Assembly (NCBI RefSeq): GCF_007860095.1
Contig: NZ_SJPT01000001.1
Coordinates: 448,212 to 512,211 of the forward strand
Direction: 5' to 3'
Origin: Novipirellula galeiformis
GTDB lineage: Bacteria; Planctomycetota; Planctomycetia; Pirellulales; Pirellulaceae
DNA length: 64,000 bases
This document shows positions 1 to 11,598 of this stretch, in pieces; position 1 is the stretch's first letter; the number at the start of each line of letters is the position of its first letter. The translations under genes and the position numbers were made by a program. The notes beneath the pieces are model-generated. The model saw only the letters and a list, made by a program, of their open reading frames with translations, ran no database searches and was not told the origin of the DNA.

Positions 1-1
1 G

Positions 2-847
2 GTCGTCGGTCACGAATTTGTTGGCGAGATCGTCGAGGTCGGAGCCAATGTGTCGGACTTTCACGCGGGTGAGGTTGTCAGTGGTGAAGGGCACGTCGTC
101 TGCGGTCGCTGTCGAAATTGTTTGGCGGGGCGGCGTCATCTCTGTGCACATACGCTTGGTGTCGGAGTCAATCGGGAAGGGGCCTTTGCCGAATACATCT
201 CGCTGCCGATGACCAATGTGTGGCATCACGATCCCCAGGTGGATCGCGACGTTGCATCGGTTTTTGATCCGCTCGGTAATGCGGTCCATACGGCGTTGTC
301 GTTCCCGTTGTTGGGTGAGGATGTCTTGATCACCGGTGCGGGCCCGATCGGGTGCATGGCAACCGCGGTCGCTCAATATGCCGGTGCACGCTATGTCGTG
401 ACGACCGATGTGAACCCGTGGCGATTGGAGTTAGCAAAAAAGATGGGCGCGACCCGCGTGGTCGATGTGCGGACTGAATCGCTCAAAGACGTGATGGCCG
501 ATTTAGGTATGAAGGAAGGCTTTGATGTGGGACTCGAAATGTCGGGTAACCCTAATGCGTTTCGCTCCATGCTCGAAACCATGTGCCACGGCGGCAAAAT
601 CTCGATGCTGGGAATTCCAGCCACCGAGATGGCCATCGATTGGAACCTCGTCGTCTTTAACATGTTGACGATCAAAGGGATCTATGGACGCGAAATGTAC
701 GAGACCTGGTACAAGATGACCGTGATGATTCAAGGGGGACTCGATATCAGTGCGGTGATAACGCATCGTTACGATTGCGAGGACTTTGAAGCCGGATTCG
801 AAACCATGATGTCTGGCCAGTCCGGCAAGGTGATTCTAAAGTGGTGA
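2..847 (+). CDS. tdh: L-threonine 3-dehydrogenase, 5' end cut by window
   Basis: A zinc-dependent alcohol dehydrogenase family protein that oxidises L-threonine to 2-amino-3-ketobutyrate with NAD. The reading frame is open from base 2, so the true start and the first catalytic cysteine lie outside the window. Visible are the GHE-containing segment ([12 protein letters not shown]), the four structural zinc cysteines (CGRCRNC followed by a fourth Cys seven residues on) and the NAD Rossmann motif GAGPIG. The C-terminal half ([14 protein letters not shown], then [15 protein letters not shown]) is characteristic of threonine rather than generic alcohol dehydrogenases. The next gene, 95 bases on and on the same strand, is kbl, which uses its product; that pairing settles the assignment. 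Confidence 0.93.
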   Translation, partial: VVGHEFVGEIVEVGANVSDFHAGEVVSGEGHVVCGRCRNCLAGRRHLCAHTLGVGVNREGAFAEYISLPMTNVWHHDPQVDRDVASVFDPLGNAVHTALSFPLLGEDVLITGAGPIGCMATAVAQYAGARYVVTTDVNPWRLELAKKMGATRVVDVRTESLKDVMADLGMKEGFDVGLEMSGNPNAFRSMLETMCHGGKISMLGIPATEMAIDWNLVVFNMLTIKGIYGREMYETWYKMTVMIQGGLDISAVITHRYDCEDFEAGFETMMSGQSGKVILKW

Positions 848-942
848 TGGATTCGTAACTCGCCTAATCAAGTTCTCGGTTTCACGCGATTCCGGTTTGG
901 CCATTTCTGTTCTCAAGAGATCCCTCTGTAAAGCCAGCTAAG

Positions 943-2133
943 ATGTCCCAAAGCAACAAACTCAGCGAAGTCCTACAAGCCTCGCTTGATGAGATACGTC
1001 ATGAAGGGCTCTACAAGTCCGAGCGAGTGATCTCGACGCCTCAAGACGCGCACATCCGTGTTCAATCTGGCGGCGAAGTGATCAATCTTTGCGCTAACAA
1101 TTATCTTGGCTTGGCGTCGCACCGGCGCGTCATCGAGGCGGCCCACCAGGGACTCGATGAATGGGGCTACGGACTCGCTTCGGTGCGATTCATTTGTGGC
1201 ACACAAACGATCCATCAACAGCTAGAGAATCGCTTGTCCGCATTCTTGGGCACCGAAGATACGATTCTGTATTCGTCCTGTTTCGATGCCAACGGGGGGC
1301 TGTTCGAAACGATCCTGACCTCCGAAGACGCCGTCATTTCCGATCAACTCAATCATGCTTCGATCATCGATGGCATTCGTTTGAGCAAGGCTCAGCGATT
1401 CCGTTATCGCAACAGCGACATGGCAGATCTCGAAACGCAATTGAAAGCGGCTTCGGGATGTCGGTTGCGGTTGATCGCGACCGATGGCGTCTTTTCGATG
1501 GATGGTTCGATCGCCAAGCTGCCTGAGATTTGTGAGCTCGCCGATCGCTACGATGCATCGATCATGATGGACGATTGTCATGCCACCGGATTTATGGGCC
1601 CCAGCGGACGCGGCACCCATGAGCACCACGATGTGATGGGGCGGATTGACGTGATCACCGGAACGCTCGGTAAGGCCCTCGGGGGAGCGAGTGGGGGTTA
1701 TACGACGGGGCGACGTGAAATCGTCGAACTGTTGCGTCAACGTTCGCGACCTTATTTGTTTTCCAACTCGATCGCACCTCCGATCGCAGCGGGCTCGATC
1801 GCAGCGCTCGATTTATTGAGCGAATCGACCGAGTTGCGAGATCGTGTGATGGACAATGCGAGTTACTTTCGCGATGCCATGAGCGCCGCAGGCTTCGATC
1901 TTGTCCCCGGTGAGCATCCGATCATCCCAGTGATGCTGGGCGATGCTCGGGTGGCGACCGAAATGTCAAAGCGGCTGTTGGACAAGGGGGTCTACGTGAT
2001 TGGTTTCTCGTATCCCGTGGTACCGAAAGGCCAAGCTCGCATTCGAACTCAAATGTCCGCAGCCCACACGCAGGACGATTTGGAATTCGCGGTGGCTCAA
2101 TTCTCGCAAGTCAAACAAGAAATGGGATTGTAA
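943..2133 (+). CDS. kbl: Glycine C-acetyltransferase (2-amino-3-ketobutyrate CoA ligase)
   Basis: A PLP enzyme of the alpha-oxoamine synthase family that splits 2-amino-3-ketobutyrate with CoA into glycine and acetyl-CoA, completing threonine breakdown after Tdh. It is 396 aa, the usual length. The PLP lysine is K244 in GTLGKALGG, and the substrate and cofactor signatures CANNYLGLA (near residue 50), [11 protein letters not shown] and DDCHATGF are intact. It starts with ATG 95 bases after tdh, and a strong intrinsic terminator follows at 2227-2253, so tdh-kbl is probably one operon ending there. Confidence 0.96.
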   Translation: MSQSNKLSEVLQASLDEIRHEGLYKSERVISTPQDAHIRVQSGGEVINLCANNYLGLASHRRVIEAAHQGLDEWGYGLASVRFICGTQTIHQQLENRLSAFLGTEDTILYSSCFDANGGLFETILTSEDAVISDQLNHASIIDGIRLSKAQRFRYRNSDMADLETQLKAASGCRLRLIATDGVFSMDGSIAKLPEICELADRYDASIMMDDCHATGFMGPSGRGTHEHHDVMGRIDVITGTLGKALGGASGGYTTGRREIVELLRQRSRPYLFSNSIAPPIAAGSIAALDLLSESTELRDRVMDNASYFRDAMSAAGFDLVPGEHPIIPVMLGDARVATEMSKRLLDKGVYVIGFSYPVVPKGQARIRTQMSAAHTQDDLEFAVAQFSQVKQEMGL

Positions 2134-2226
2134 GCCAGCGGCTCAGCTAAGGATGAGAGGGGGCACTTTGTTGCGGAAGTCGTCAAGACTTTCGTTGTTT
2201 TTGCCGAACCTTTTTCCTAGCCTGAA

Positions 2227-2253
2227 GCGTAACTTTTGAAGTTACGCGTTTTT
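2227..2253 (+). terminator. Intrinsic terminator of tdh-kbl
   Basis: A perfect 9-bp stem (GCGTAACTT at 2227-2235 paired with AAGTTACGC at 2239-2247), a 3-base loop, then G and five T. It lies 94 bases after the kbl stop. Confidence 0.8.
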
Positions 2254-2255
2254 CC

Positions 2256-2319
2256 TAACCCGAAGCGTCAGCGAGGGAATATCGATATTGATTCGGTCCC
2301 TCGCTTACGCGTCGGGTTA
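2256..2319. repeat. REP-like intergenic inverted repeat
   Basis: Two 23-base arms at 2256-2278 and 2297-2319, running from TAACCC to GAGGGA and back, match each other's reverse complement at 21 of 23 bases. The loop contains ATCGATAT. It sits between kbl and dapB directly after the terminator. A diverged variant of the same wording occurs near 23975-24035. It looks like a dispersed genomic palindrome rather than a gene-specific regulator. Confidence 0.7.
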
Positions 2320-2471
2320 TGATTTGCTGGGGAAAACTGGCAATAACCTAAATTCAAAACGGATGCGACGCGGTCTCGCTCGGTTTGCCGAGACACGATT
2401 CCGCGTCGACGTTTCTTTCGGATCGCAAGTTCCGCTACCCCAAGGGCAAACGAGGCGTTACATTGGGTTCT

Positions 2472-3287
2472 ATGACTACTAATACAATCAAACTTGCTGT
2501 TCACGGTGCTGCGGGACGAATGGGGCGGCGTGTCGTCGCCTTGGCTTCGGAGGATACCGAATTCCAAATCGTTGCAGCAATCGACCATGCGGGCAATCCG
2601 CTCCTGGGCCAAGACGCTGGGGCGGTTGCCGGTTTCGCACCCATTGGAGTGCCGCTGGCGACCGATTGGCCCGAAGAGGTCGATGTCGTGATCGATTTTT
2701 CGCTCCCCAAGGCGCTCGATCATTGCATCGAGAGCTGTGTCGAATCAAGTACTCCGTTGGTGGTTGCTACGACGGGGCTAAGTGACGAACAAAAAGTCAA
2801 GCTGCAAGCCGCCGCCGAGCTCATTCCCATCGTCTGGGCCCCCAGTATGTCGTTGGCGGTGAATTTGACGATGAAGCTCGCCGAGCAAGTGGCAGATACC
2901 CTCGGTGACGTTGTCGGCGGATTGGACGTCGAAATTATTGAACGCCACCATCGCTTCAAGGCTGATGCCCCCAGCGGAACGGCGCTGAAGTTTGGCGAAC
3001 TGATCGCAAAGCAATTGAGCGACGATACGTTGCACGTTCACGGCCGCGAAGGTCACACCGGCGAGCGGACTCGCAATGAGATCGGTTATCACGCCGTTCG
3101 CGTTGGCGACAATCCCGGCGAGCATACGATTGTGTTTGGGATGCTCGGCGAAAAGATCGAGTTGAATGTCGCTGCCAGCAACCGTGATTGCTACGCATCG
3201 GGAGCCCTTGCCGCCGCGAAATGGTTGCAAGGCCGCCCCAAGGGGCTCTACAACATGTTCGATGTCTTGGGCTTGCAGTCATCGTAA
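2472..3287 (+). CDS. dapB: 4-hydroxy-tetrahydrodipicolinate reductase
   Basis: Reduces hydroxy-tetrahydrodipicolinate to tetrahydrodipicolinate with NAD(P)H in the lysine and diaminopimelate pathway. It is 271 aa from ATG 2472. The frame is open back to 2385, but the extra residues are not family-like and overlap the intergenic repeat region. The nucleotide-binding loop GAAGRMGRR is at residues 12-20 and the catalytic signature ERHHRFKADAPSGTA is near residues 157-171, both intact. The C-terminal RNxxxYHAVRVGD and SNRDCYASGAL segments are also typical. It stands alone between the tdh-kbl terminator and a 443-base intergenic region. Confidence 0.95.
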   Translation: MTTNTIKLAVHGAAGRMGRRVVALASEDTEFQIVAAIDHAGNPLLGQDAGAVAGFAPIGVPLATDWPEEVDVVIDFSLPKALDHCIESCVESSTPLVVATTGLSDEQKVKLQAAAELIPIVWAPSMSLAVNLTMKLAEQVADTLGDVVGGLDVEIIERHHRFKADAPSGTALKFGELIAKQLSDDTLHVHGREGHTGERTRNEIGYHAVRVGDNPGEHTIVFGMLGEKIELNVAASNRDCYASGALAAAKWLQGRPKGLYNMFDVLGLQSS

Positions 3288-3730
3288 GGTTTCGCGAAGT
3301 GGGCTGCGTCGTTCAGGGCGTCTATACCTTAAACTAGCGACTCTTAATCTTAATCCTACTCTTACTCTTAATCCCGTCTGCGCAACCGCGTTGGACCACA
3401 ACCGAGCGGAGAAGATTAGGATTAAGCGAAAGGTCACGTTTAAGGATCAAAAGGCGGCAACGCCATGCGACCGTTTCGATCACGAGAAACTGGATATCGT
3501 CATTCGTCTGATATTGCCATTCGCCTGAAATCGTCAGTTGCATTTAAGTGCACTTGTGTCATAGCGGCCCTGAATCGCTGGCCCAGAACTGCGGGCCCAG
3601 ATCCTTGTTCTCCAAAATCTTCGCTTGTTGAAGGCTCAGACGCCCTAAATCGTGGGTCGAGCAACAACCAGCGGGCGAAGCTCGCCGCGCGAGAGTCGGC
3701 GGCCTTCGTTTCCAACCAAGAGCCCCTGCA
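3288..3730. other. Intergenic region with short AT-rich direct and inverted repeats
   Basis: No supported gene. At 3341-3374 there is a run of hexamer-like units (CTTAAT/CTTACT). The nonamer CTTAATCCT at 3349-3357 is repeated inverted as AGGATTAAG at 3418-3426. The rest shows no promoter or RNA structure that I can support. Confidence 0.5.
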
Positions 3731-4096
3731 ATGGCAAAGTGCGACGAAGGTTATTTGTGTGAGGTTTGTGGCCAGGATGTGGCCGCGATCATCGAGAGTG
3801 ATTTGTATTTGCGGTATGTGATTGGGGAGCTTGATCCCGAGGTCTTGCATACGACGCCCGAGCGACACATTCGCTGTAACCCTGTGCTCGCCCAATTCAT
3901 CGACGATCCAGACTTTGAGCGCGTGGTGGTCCAGGGCGAGATGGGGCTGGCAAATCTCGATCCTGGCTTTGTTTCCGAGCGAGTGGCATTGGTGACGCGG
4001 GGCTATGACCGGTTGCGGGTGATCGCGGCCAGCGAGGGAGATCGGGACGTTACGTCGTACCCGTTGCCCGAAGTGATCGACCGCTATCGCCTCTGA
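3731..4096 (+). CDS. Conserved planctomycete hypothetical protein with Cys motif
   Basis: A 121-residue soluble protein with no signal peptide or membrane segment. The N-terminus has cysteines at 4, 10 and 13 (CDEGYLCEVCGQDV) and one further Cys in the middle (HIRCNP), which suggests a small metal site. The rest is acidic and contains a segment LYLRYVIGELDPEVL. I do not recognise a characterised family. Similar short Cys-headed proteins are, to my recollection, common as single genes in Pirellulaceae. Codon usage matches neighbouring genes, and ATG 3731 is the only sensible start. Confidence 0.65.
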   Translation: MAKCDEGYLCEVCGQDVAAIIESDLYLRYVIGELDPEVLHTTPERHIRCNPVLAQFIDDPDFERVVVQGEMGLANLDPGFVSERVALVTRGYDRLRVIAASEGDRDVTSYPLPEVIDRYRL

Positions 4097-4233
4097 GCAG
4101 GTGCCATCGTGTCTTGTGGGTGCATCTCCCCTGCCCTGCCCTGGCCAGACGCTAGTCTTGGCCTCGGTTTTCATCGGCGTCGCGGCGGTAGGGGCGTTTC
4201 TGCTAAGATCTCGCGGTCCCCCAAACGTGCCCC

Positions 4234-5553
4234 TTGATCAAGCGAAAAAACGTGCCAAGCCATCTCTTAAGACGCGGGTTTCTCGGACTCCTCGCCGCGC
4301 AGTTTTTTGGAGCGATGAACGACAACGTCCTCAAGGGCGTGTTGACATTCATGGTGATTCAGGGCGGTTTGTGGGCCGGTGATCTTGGCGAAGGAGGCCA
4401 GGGCATCGTGGGCATCTGTTTTACGCTTCCCTTCATTTTTCTCTCGGGTTATGCCGGCCAGATCGCGGATCGTTATTCCAAGCGAACGGTCACGATGTGG
4501 GTGAAAATCATCGAGATCCCGATCGTGATTCTCGCCGGAATCGGCTTCATGATGGGCAGTTTGTGGGTCACCTTGATGGCACTGCTGGCGTTGACGTGTC
4601 AAAGCTCGTTCTTTGGCCCGGCAAAGTATGGCATGATCCCGGAGTTGGTCGATGCTTCGGACCTCAGCCGTGCCAACGGCACGATTAATATGATGACCAA
4701 CGTCGCCGTGATCGTCGGCACGCTGGTTGCCGGCGTGGTCAGTGATGCCTTTTTTCCGGATCAAATTCGAGGACTGATTTGGTTACCGATGGTCGTGTTG
4801 GTCTTGATCGCGATCGCGGGACTTGTGTCCGCCTTCTTTTTGACTCCGTTGCCCGCAGGAGATCGCAATGCCAAATTCGATTTCAATCCGCTCACCACCT
4901 ACATCACCACCGTGCGTGAAATGTCCAAGACGCGGTTGTTGATGGTGATGATGGCCTGGGGCTATTTTTACCTGCTGGCGGGAATCGCGTTGTTTATCGT
5001 TCCTGAATACACCGAGGTCCTCAAAATTTCGAGCACCGAAGCCAGTGTGCTGATGGGGGTTTTGGGAGTCTCGATCGGAGTGGGGTGTGCCGTGGCCGGT
5101 CTGTTGTCGGGGCACCACATCGAGCCACGCTTGATCCCTATCGGGGCCGCCGGTTTGGTCGTTTTCTTTGCCCTGTTGTCGTTTGTCCCGCCGTCGCTTC
5201 CTGATTTGCAGCCGATGTTGCGAGTGGCGTTTAGTAATGTTGGCTTTTTCATTTTTGGAGCTGGCTTTTTTGCCGGTTTCTATATCGTCCCGCTGCAAGC
5301 TTTGTTGCAGTATATGTCGCCGGATAGCGAGCGGGGGCGGTTCTTGGGAACCGCGAACGCCGTCTCGTTTGTGTTTTTGACCGTCGCTGCCCTGCTCTAC
5401 TGGGCGATTCGTCCCGCGTTTGGCGACACTCCGCAGCACATTTTTCTGCTCAGCAGCATCTTAATGGCTGCCGGGGCTGCGTTCTTTCTATGGCAGCTAA
5501 GAGGTACCGGCATCCTGATCGGCAGCGGAACCGATATCGCAGCGAGCGAATAA
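4234..5553 (+). CDS. MFS transporter, LplT-like (lysophospholipid transporter family)
   Basis: A 439-residue, 12-helix major facilitator. The opening AAQFFGAMNDNVLKGVL (near residue 20) and the loop DRYSKRT after helix 2 are typical of the LplT/Aas-associated branch, which flips lysophospholipids across the inner membrane for reacylation. The start codon is probably TTG at 4234; no in-frame ATG lies upstream of the first helix. An acyltransferase/Aas partner is not adjacent, so the substrate is inferred from sequence resemblance only. A bidirectional terminator follows at 5664-5697. Confidence 0.8.
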   Translation: MIKRKNVPSHLLRRGFLGLLAAQFFGAMNDNVLKGVLTFMVIQGGLWAGDLGEGGQGIVGICFTLPFIFLSGYAGQIADRYSKRTVTMWVKIIEIPIVILAGIGFMMGSLWVTLMALLALTCQSSFFGPAKYGMIPELVDASDLSRANGTINMMTNVAVIVGTLVAGVVSDAFFPDQIRGLIWLPMVVLVLIAIAGLVSAFFLTPLPAGDRNAKFDFNPLTTYITTVREMSKTRLLMVMMAWGYFYLLAGIALFIVPEYTEVLKISSTEASVLMGVLGVSIGVGCAVAGLLSGHHIEPRLIPIGAAGLVVFFALLSFVPPSLPDLQPMLRVAFSNVGFFIFGAGFFAGFYIVPLQALLQYMSPDSERGRFLGTANAVSFVFLTVAALLYWAIRPAFGDTPQHIFLLSSILMAAGAAFFLWQLRGTGILIGSGTDIAASE

Positions 5554-5660
5554 GCACTGGCTCCACCCGCCCAGCCCCAACGCGGTGAGGGCCACGGTGC
5601 GGGATTGTCCGGCGTGGATCCGTGCATCACGGTGCCACGTCCACTTTCCCCAACGGACAT

Positions 5661-5700
5661 AAAAAAGCCCAGAGTGCTCGTCGCAACCCTGGGCTTTCTA
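5661..5700. terminator. Bidirectional terminator between MFS gene and thiC
   Basis: A 9-bp stem (AAAGCCCAG at 5664-5672, CTGGGCTTT at 5689-5697) with flanking A and T runs. It can end the plus-strand transporter transcript and, on the minus strand with its better T-run, the thiC transcript. Confidence 0.8.
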
Positions 5701-5737
5701 CGCTGACGGTTTTGGCCGGGAATCCCCGTTGATCAAA

Positions 5738-7879
<2,142 letters not shown>

Positions 7880-8371
7880 CTATGGCTTCAACTGATGCTT
7901 GCCATCGGCGAACTGTTGATGGCAATCGTTGCAGCTTTGAAGCATCAAGCGATAAACTTTCTGCGATTCGGTGTCATCCTTCTTTTTGGCCGCGCGATAG
8001 AGCTTGCCGCCGAAATCCCGAACCGTGGTTGCGTGTTTGTTCCAATCCTTCGCGTCCGATTCGGGACCGCGACTCAGCAGCAAATTTCCGCTTTCGGCCA
8101 GGATCAAGGAGTCTGACTTAATGCTTTTCCAGGTTCCCTTGTCTTTGTCCGAAGCAGCCATGGATACTTTCAACCGCTTGTAGGTCGGCTCGAAAAAATA
8201 CTCCATGAACTCGTGCATGTCGTCTTCGACCGGAGTTGCAGCGGTTTCTGGCGTGCTAGCTGGTGATTGGGCAACGGCTATCGGCGCGGAAGCGGGGGGC
8301 AGAATGCTCAGCAGTGCCACGGCGGGCACGATCAAGAGGCTGAGTGTCAGAGCGAAACGTTTGGTTTTCAT
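7880..8371 (-). CDS. Secreted class II (cytochrome c'-like) c-type cytochrome
   Basis: A 163-residue exported protein: basic start MKTKR, hydrophobic segment to about residue 27, signal cleavage near AVAQ, an acidic spacer, then a helical domain. A single haem site, CNDCH at residues 147-151, sits close to the C-terminus, as in the four-helix cytochrome c'/c556 class. Its role (electron transfer or gas/stress sensing) cannot be told from sequence. It lies 105 bases downstream of the CzcA-like pump on the same strand and may share its transcript. Confidence 0.82.
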   Translation of the reverse strand: MKTKRFALTLSLLIVPAVALLSILPPASAPIAVAQSPASTPETAATPVEDDMHEFMEYFFEPTYKRLKVSMAASDKDKGTWKSIKSDSLILAESGNLLLSRGPESDAKDWNKHATTVRDFGGKLYRAAKKKDDTESQKVYRLMLQSCNDCHQQFADGKHQLKP

Positions 8372-8476
8372 AGGAAATGTTCCTTTTGAGTGGAGTGATT
8401 GTGAAAAAAACGGGCGTGGGCATTTTCGCCCGCTTCATTTGGTTGATCGGTTGCGGGCGGGGACGCTCACGCACCT

Positions 8477-11400
8477 TTAATGTTTGAACGGAGCATTATC
8501 ATACGCATTCTGTTCCATTTGTTTCGGTTCAAACCAACGATAAATCGTCGGCAAGACTAACAGCGTCAACGCCGTCGAGGTAATCAATCCGCCGATCACG
8601 ACCGTCGCCAACGGACGTTGCACCTCTGCTCCAGAACTGGCCGAAAGTGCCATCGGGATAAAGCCGAGTGCTCCGCACATTGCCGTCATCAACACCGGGC
8701 GCAATCGGTCGATCGCGCCGTGGATGACCGCGTCTTGCTGCGAATCGCCACTGCGACGCAAGTGACGCACATGCTCAATCAAGACCACGCCGTTCATGAC
8801 CGCGATGCCGAACAACGCGATGAAGCCGACACCTGCGGAAATCGAGAACGGCAAATCTCGCGCCCACAACGCCAACACGCCACCGGTGGCCGCGATCGGA
8901 ACGTTCAAATAGATCAGCATCGCGAGTTTGACGGAGCTAAACGTGATGTAGAGTAACGCGAAAATCAATAGCAGAGCCACTGGAACGGCAATCGCCAATC
9001 GCTGAGTCGCTTGCTGCAGATTCTCGAACTGGCCGCCCCATCGGAGCGTGTAGCCCGCCGGTAATTCAACTTGCTCGTCAACGACCCGTTGAGCCTCGGC
9101 GACGAAGCCCGCCAAATCCCGACCACGAACATTGCACTGTACCAGTAAACGTCGGCGCACCGCATCGCGGCTAATCTCGACGGGCCCATCTTCGGTGACG
9201 ATGTCTGCGACTTGCGAGATGGGGATCGGGCGTCCCCGCGAATCGTCGATCTTGAGCGCGGACAACTGTTCGGTGTTCTGTCGTGATTCAGGACGTAGGC
9301 GAATTTGCAACGGAAACCGTCGCTGGCCTTCAAAGACTTGTCCGATCGGCGTCCCACCGACCGTGCTGACCGCGTCCAACACATCACGAGTATTGATTCC
9401 GTAGCGGGCCAAATCACCGCGTCGGACCTTCACTCGCAGATAAGAAAGCCCTGCAATCTGTTGAGCCGCAACGTCAGCAGCGCCTTCGACTTGGTTTAAC
9501 GCACGGACGAGTTCATCGCCTTTGACCTTCAATACGTCGAGGTCGTCGCCGTACAGACTCAGTCCGATGTCCGAACGCACGCCAGCGACCAGTTCTTGCA
9601 CTCGCAATTCGATCGGCTGTGTGAAACTGTACGCATTGCCGGGAACTTCCTTCAGCAATGCCGTTTGCATCTGTTCGATTAAATCCGCTTTCGTTTCACC
9701 TAGCGGGTACTCTGCATTCGGATCAATGCGAATGAATAGATCCGTTTGATAAACACCCATTGGATCGTTTGCGATCTCGGGCCGCCCGGTCTTGGAGACC
9801 ACCGTCTCGACTTGCGGAAATTTTAACAACGTTCGCTCCATCGCTTTGGTCATTTCAATTGACGTTTCAAGAGACACGCTGGGCAATCGCGTTGCCTGGA
9901 TGGCAATGTCACCCTCGTCAAGTTTCGGCACAAACTCGACGCCAAAATTACTGGCGAGAAACATGCTGGCGATGAAGACGACGACGGAACTGGAAAACAT
10001 GACAAAGGGTCGCTTCATCGCGAACATCAACATCGGTTGATACGTCGATTTCAGCTTGCGAACGACAAACGTTTCGCGTTGTTTCACTCGGCGGGCCAGG
10101 AATAACGACGCCAACACCGGCATCACCGTTACCGACAACACCAACGCCGCGGTGAGTGCCGACATGAACGTGAACGCCATTGGGCGAAACATCTTTCCTT
10201 CCATGCCCTGCAAACTCAGGATCGGAAGGAACACAATGATCACGATCAAGCCCGCGAACAGAATCGGTTTACCGACTTCCTTGGCTGATTCGCGAAAGAC
10301 ACCTTCGGGAACGCGATCGCTGTCGTGTTCCTTCTGGTACTGCATCGCTCGGCGGACACAGTTCTCGACCATCACGACCGCGCCATCGACGATCACGCCA
10401 AAGTCGACCGCTCCGAGGCTCATCAGGTTGGCCGACACCCCGGCATAACGCATCGCGATCAGAGCGCACATCGCCGATAGAGGAATGGCTGCGGCGACGA
10501 TCAGTCCCGCACGCACATCACCGAGCAAAATGAACAGGGTCACGATGACCAGGATCACGCCCAAGCCGATGTTCTCGCCAACCGTATGAATCGTCTTCGC
10601 AACCAATTCGGTGCGATCGTAAAACGTGTCGATCACGACGCCCTCAGGCAGCGACTTTTGAATGTCCGAAATTTTGGCTTTCACGTCCGCGACGACTTGA
10701 CGCGAATTGCCGCCCATCAGCATCATCACCATCCCGATGACTGCCTCACGATCACCGTCGCGTGTGACAGCACCCTGTCGTAACATCGGTGCGAATTCCA
10801 CTGCGGCAATGTCGGCGATGCGAATCGGAGTGCCTTCGCGACTATCGACCACAATCATCCGGATGTCATCGAGTGAGCTGATCAAACCTTCACCGCGAAT
10901 CAAGCGTTGTTCGGCATTGTGGGCGATGTACCCGCCACCGGCGTTGCCGTTGTTTTGGTCCAACGCATCAATGATCTGACTCAACGAAACGTCATAGTTT
11001 TGCATTTTGTCGGGATCAATTTGCACCTCGTAGGTTTTCAGCGCACCGCCGAACGTGTTGACTTCGATCACTCCCGGGACGCTGCGCAGTTGAAAGGCGA
11101 TTTGCCAATCCAGGATCGTTCGTAAATCGGTCAGTGAGTGATTCGATCCCGGTTCGCCGCGCACCTCGAACTGATAGATTTCACTCATGCCGGTGGCGAT
11201 CGGCCCTAGTTCGGGAGTGCCCATGCCGGGAGGGATTTCTTCGCGAGCTTTCAGCAAGCGTTCGTTGATCAGATTGCGTGCCCAGTAGATATCGGTGCCG
11301 TCCTCAAAGGCGACCGTCACGGCGGACAGCCCGAACCGGCTGATCGAGCGGATTTCGGCCACTTTCGGGATTCCGCTCATCGCGTTCTCAATCGGGAACG

Positions 11401-11596
11401 TGATGAATTGCTCGACTTCGACCGGACCGAGCGCAGGCGAATTGGTGAGCACTTGGACCTGCACGTTGGTTAGATCGGGAACGGCGTCGAGCGGAATGGT
11501 GGCCGCTGCAAAAACGCCCATCCCGAGGATCGCAAGCGACAGCAGGATGACGATAAAGCGATTGTTGAGCGAAAAATCAATGAGGGCATTAACCAT
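8477..11596 (-). CDS. czcA: Heavy-metal RND efflux pump, CzcA-like (HME family)
   Basis: A 1039-residue inner-membrane proton antiporter that exports metal cations from periplasm or cytoplasm through a tripartite complex. It has the N-terminal helix followed by a large periplasmic porter domain, repeated twice, and about 12 helices. The fourth helix reads DFGVIVDGAVVMVEN (near residues 396-410), the signature of the Zn/Co/Cd/Ni branch of HME pumps. The Cu/Ag CusA branch has a different motif there. The ATG follows the adaptor gene stop by 2 bases, so the two genes are co-transcribed. No outer-membrane factor (CzcC) gene is visible in the window. Confidence 0.93.
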   Translation of the reverse strand: MVNALIDFSLNNRFIVILLSLAILGMGVFAAATIPLDAVPDLTNVQVQVLTNSPALGPVEVEQFITFPIENAMSGIPKVAEIRSISRFGLSAVTVAFEDGTDIYWARNLINERLLKAREEIPPGMGTPELGPIATGMSEIYQFEVRGEPGSNHSLTDLRTILDWQIAFQLRSVPGVIEVNTFGGALKTYEVQIDPDKMQNYDVSLSQIIDALDQNNGNAGGGYIAHNAEQRLIRGEGLISSLDDIRMIVVDSREGTPIRIADIAAVEFAPMLRQGAVTRDGDREAVIGMVMMLMGGNSRQVVADVKAKISDIQKSLPEGVVIDTFYDRTELVAKTIHTVGENIGLGVILVIVTLFILLGDVRAGLIVAAAIPLSAMCALIAMRYAGVSANLMSLGAVDFGVIVDGAVVMVENCVRRAMQYQKEHDSDRVPEGVFRESAKEVGKPILFAGLIVIIVFLPILSLQGMEGKMFRPMAFTFMSALTAALVLSVTVMPVLASLFLARRVKQRETFVVRKLKSTYQPMLMFAMKRPFVMFSSSVVVFIASMFLASNFGVEFVPKLDEGDIAIQATRLPSVSLETSIEMTKAMERTLLKFPQVETVVSKTGRPEIANDPMGVYQTDLFIRIDPNAEYPLGETKADLIEQMQTALLKEVPGNAYSFTQPIELRVQELVAGVRSDIGLSLYGDDLDVLKVKGDELVRALNQVEGAADVAAQQIAGLSYLRVKVRRGDLARYGINTRDVLDAVSTVGGTPIGQVFEGQRRFPLQIRLRPESRQNTEQLSALKIDDSRGRPIPISQVADIVTEDGPVEISRDAVRRRLLVQCNVRGRDLAGFVAEAQRVVDEQVELPAGYTLRWGGQFENLQQATQRLAIAVPVALLLIFALLYITFSSVKLAMLIYLNVPIAATGGVLALWARDLPFSISAGVGFIALFGIAVMNGVVLIEHVRHLRRSGDSQQDAVIHGAIDRLRPVLMTAMCGALGFIPMALSASSGAEVQRPLATVVIGGLITSTALTLLVLPTIYRWFEPKQMEQNAYDNAPFKH

Positions 11597-11598
11597 GT

